Shown here: one piece after another, positions 5,288-6,248 of the stretch
Numbering within the stretch: position 1 is the stretch's first letter
How the letters are laid out: every line of letters starts with the position of its first letter
DNA from: Hyphomicrobiaceae bacterium
GTDB lineage: Bacteria > Pseudomonadota > Alphaproteobacteria > Rhizobiales > HXMU1428-3
Reading direction: 5' to 3'
Length of the DNA stretch: 6,248 nt
NCBI GenBank assembly: GCA_028285025.1
Contig: JANQQH010000073.1
Span: forward strand, 1 to 6,248
The notes under the pieces: generated by a model
What the model was told of the DNA's origin: nothing
The model's input: the letters and a program-made list of their open reading frames with translations, nothing else
The model's database searches: none
Program-made: the position numbers and the translations under genes

Positions 5288-6248
5288 ATGAGTGATAAAA
5301 TCAAATCTCAAAACGATTCTTCTACACCAACGATAACTGACAAACCTGTTATCGTACCGGCAAAACCAGGGCAAGATTATGAAAAGCTTGTTGAAAAAAG
5401 TCTTGAAGAACACATCAGCGAAAATACTGTTTCACGTCATGATATCACAAATCCTAATCTTCATTATGGTCTGAAAGAAGAAGTTGAAACGATAGCCCAA
5501 GCTAAACCCTACCAAGTCACACCGGAAGAGAAGAGCCCATCCATTAATATTAAATTGACCGAAGTGGAGACAAAAGCAGAAGATGAAGAAAAGCCACCTG
5601 CAAACGAAACCTATAGACCTTCGGAGCCCCTAACAAGCACACCTCATATGGTCAAAAAAAGTTTCCAAGAAACAAAAAATAATGACATAACCTCAAATGG
5701 TGCAAAAGAAGCACAAACCCCAGTTATTACAGAAACACAAGACGGCCCACCACTCCCACCAGGACCAAACACAGGCCCTGAGGTACCAACAAATATTACC
5801 CCACCGTCCCCTCCTATACCCGATAGCGGCACACCGCCGACCCCTGTATACGAGCCTGATCTGGTATCAACAGGAAAAACTGTTAGTGAAGATGCAGCCG
5901 CTGGAACGGTGATTGCTAACCTAAATTTAGAAGGAGCTGCTGGTGCAAATTACTCTTACGCGATAACTGATCAAAATGGGGTTGTTATTGGCAATTCTAA
6001 TTTTAGCATCCTTGATAACCAAATCATTGTCGCGCCAAGCGCCAATATTGATTATGAAACCAATCAAACTCACACCTTTTATGTCACTGGAACCGACGGT
6101 CTAGGCAATAGTGTAACTGAGCAATTGTCCATAACTGTTACCGACTATGACGAGTCTGGCGTCTCTGCCATCACAGACACAAACACAGATGCAAACGCTG
6201 TTGATGAAGACGCCTCGGCAGGATCTGTCGTTGGCATCACAGCCCTGG
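5288..6248 (+). CDS. Large cadherin-repeat surface adhesin, probable T1SS substrate, N-terminal part (partial)
   Basis: The frame is open from ATG 5288 to the right edge (320 complete codons, no stop). An in-frame stop at 5267-5269 and no other start codon between make this ATG the start; AAGAG (5275-5279) lies 8 bases before it. Residues 1-145 are polar, rich in K, E, S and T, have no signal peptide or membrane segment and look disordered. Residues 150-190 are a proline-rich linker (GPPLPPGPNTGPEVP and similar). Residues about 190-290 form a cadherin-like repeat: SEDAAAG (200-206), YAITD, NFSILDNQIIVAP, a calcium-site type IDYE (254-257) and a closing SITVTDYDE. A second repeat opens with AVDEDASAGSVVGITAL just before the edge. 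Such repeats are usual in giant calcium-dependent adhesins exported by T1SS through a C-terminal signal, which would lie beyond the window. The absent N-terminal signal and the T1SS genes next door support that route. No LapA-like retention module or di-alanine cleavage region is evident at the N-terminus. Total length is unknown. Confidence 0.85.
   Translation, partial: MSDKIKSQNDSSTPTITDKPVIVPAKPGQDYEKLVEKSLEEHISENTVSRHDITNPNLHYGLKEEVETIAQAKPYQVTPEEKSPSINIKLTEVETKAEDEEKPPANETYRPSEPLTSTPHMVKKSFQETKNNDITSNGAKEAQTPVITETQDGPPLPPGPNTGPEVPTNITPPSPPIPDSGTPPTPVYEPDLVSTGKTVSEDAAAGTVIANLNLEGAAGANYSYAITDQNGVVIGNSNFSILDNQIIVAPSANIDYETNQTHTFYVTGTDGLGNSVTEQLSITVTDYDESGVSAITDTNTDANAVDEDASAGSVVGITAL

Noticed and set aside
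5644..5912. Open frames at 5644-5832 (minus) and 5697-5912 (plus)
   Set aside because: Both are shadows of the proline-rich linker of the adhesin in other frames.

Overview
The window is AT-rich (roughly 40% GC by eye) and comes from a Gram-negative bacterium, most likely a proteobacterium. The evidence is a complete inner-membrane part of a type I secretion system (T1SS) placed back to back with a large cadherin-repeat surface protein. Genus or class cannot be fixed from this sequence; a marine or host-associated alphaproteobacterium would fit the style of the genes, but that is inference.

Layout. Positions 1-4587 are a minus-strand, operon-like block, transcribed from right to left. It holds a 593-residue ABC half-transporter (2806-4587), a 737-residue ABC half-transporter with an N-terminal C39-peptidase-like domain (593-2806), and the first 170 residues of an HlyD-family membrane fusion protein (1-512, cut by the window edge). 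The two ABC genes share one base (TAATG) and the second has a strong ribosome binding site inside the end of the first. Positions 4588-5287 are a 700-base, very AT-rich divergent spacer. It holds several short inverted and direct repeats and a stretch that reads like the decayed C-terminus of another secreted protein. From 5288 to the right edge, on the plus strand, runs the N-terminus (320 residues seen, no stop) of an adhesin-like protein: an acidic, disordered head, a proline-rich linker, one cadherin-like repeat and the start of a second.

How the genes fit together. The two ABC proteins probably form a heterodimer that, with the HlyD-family adaptor and a TolC-like outer-membrane channel not seen here, exports the divergently encoded repeat protein. 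The closest established precedent for two ABC genes in one T1SS is RtxB/RtxE of Vibrio cholerae.

The most unusual point is that both nucleotide-binding domains are degenerate, in different ways. The 593-residue protein has lost the Walker A glycines, the Q-loop Gln and the H-loop His but keeps the Walker B Asp-Glu. The 737-residue protein keeps Walker A and the Q-loop but has lost the signature motif, the catalytic Glu (now Asn) and the H-loop His (now Asn). Paired in the usual head-to-tail way, neither composite ATP site would have the full set of residues known to be needed for hydrolysis.
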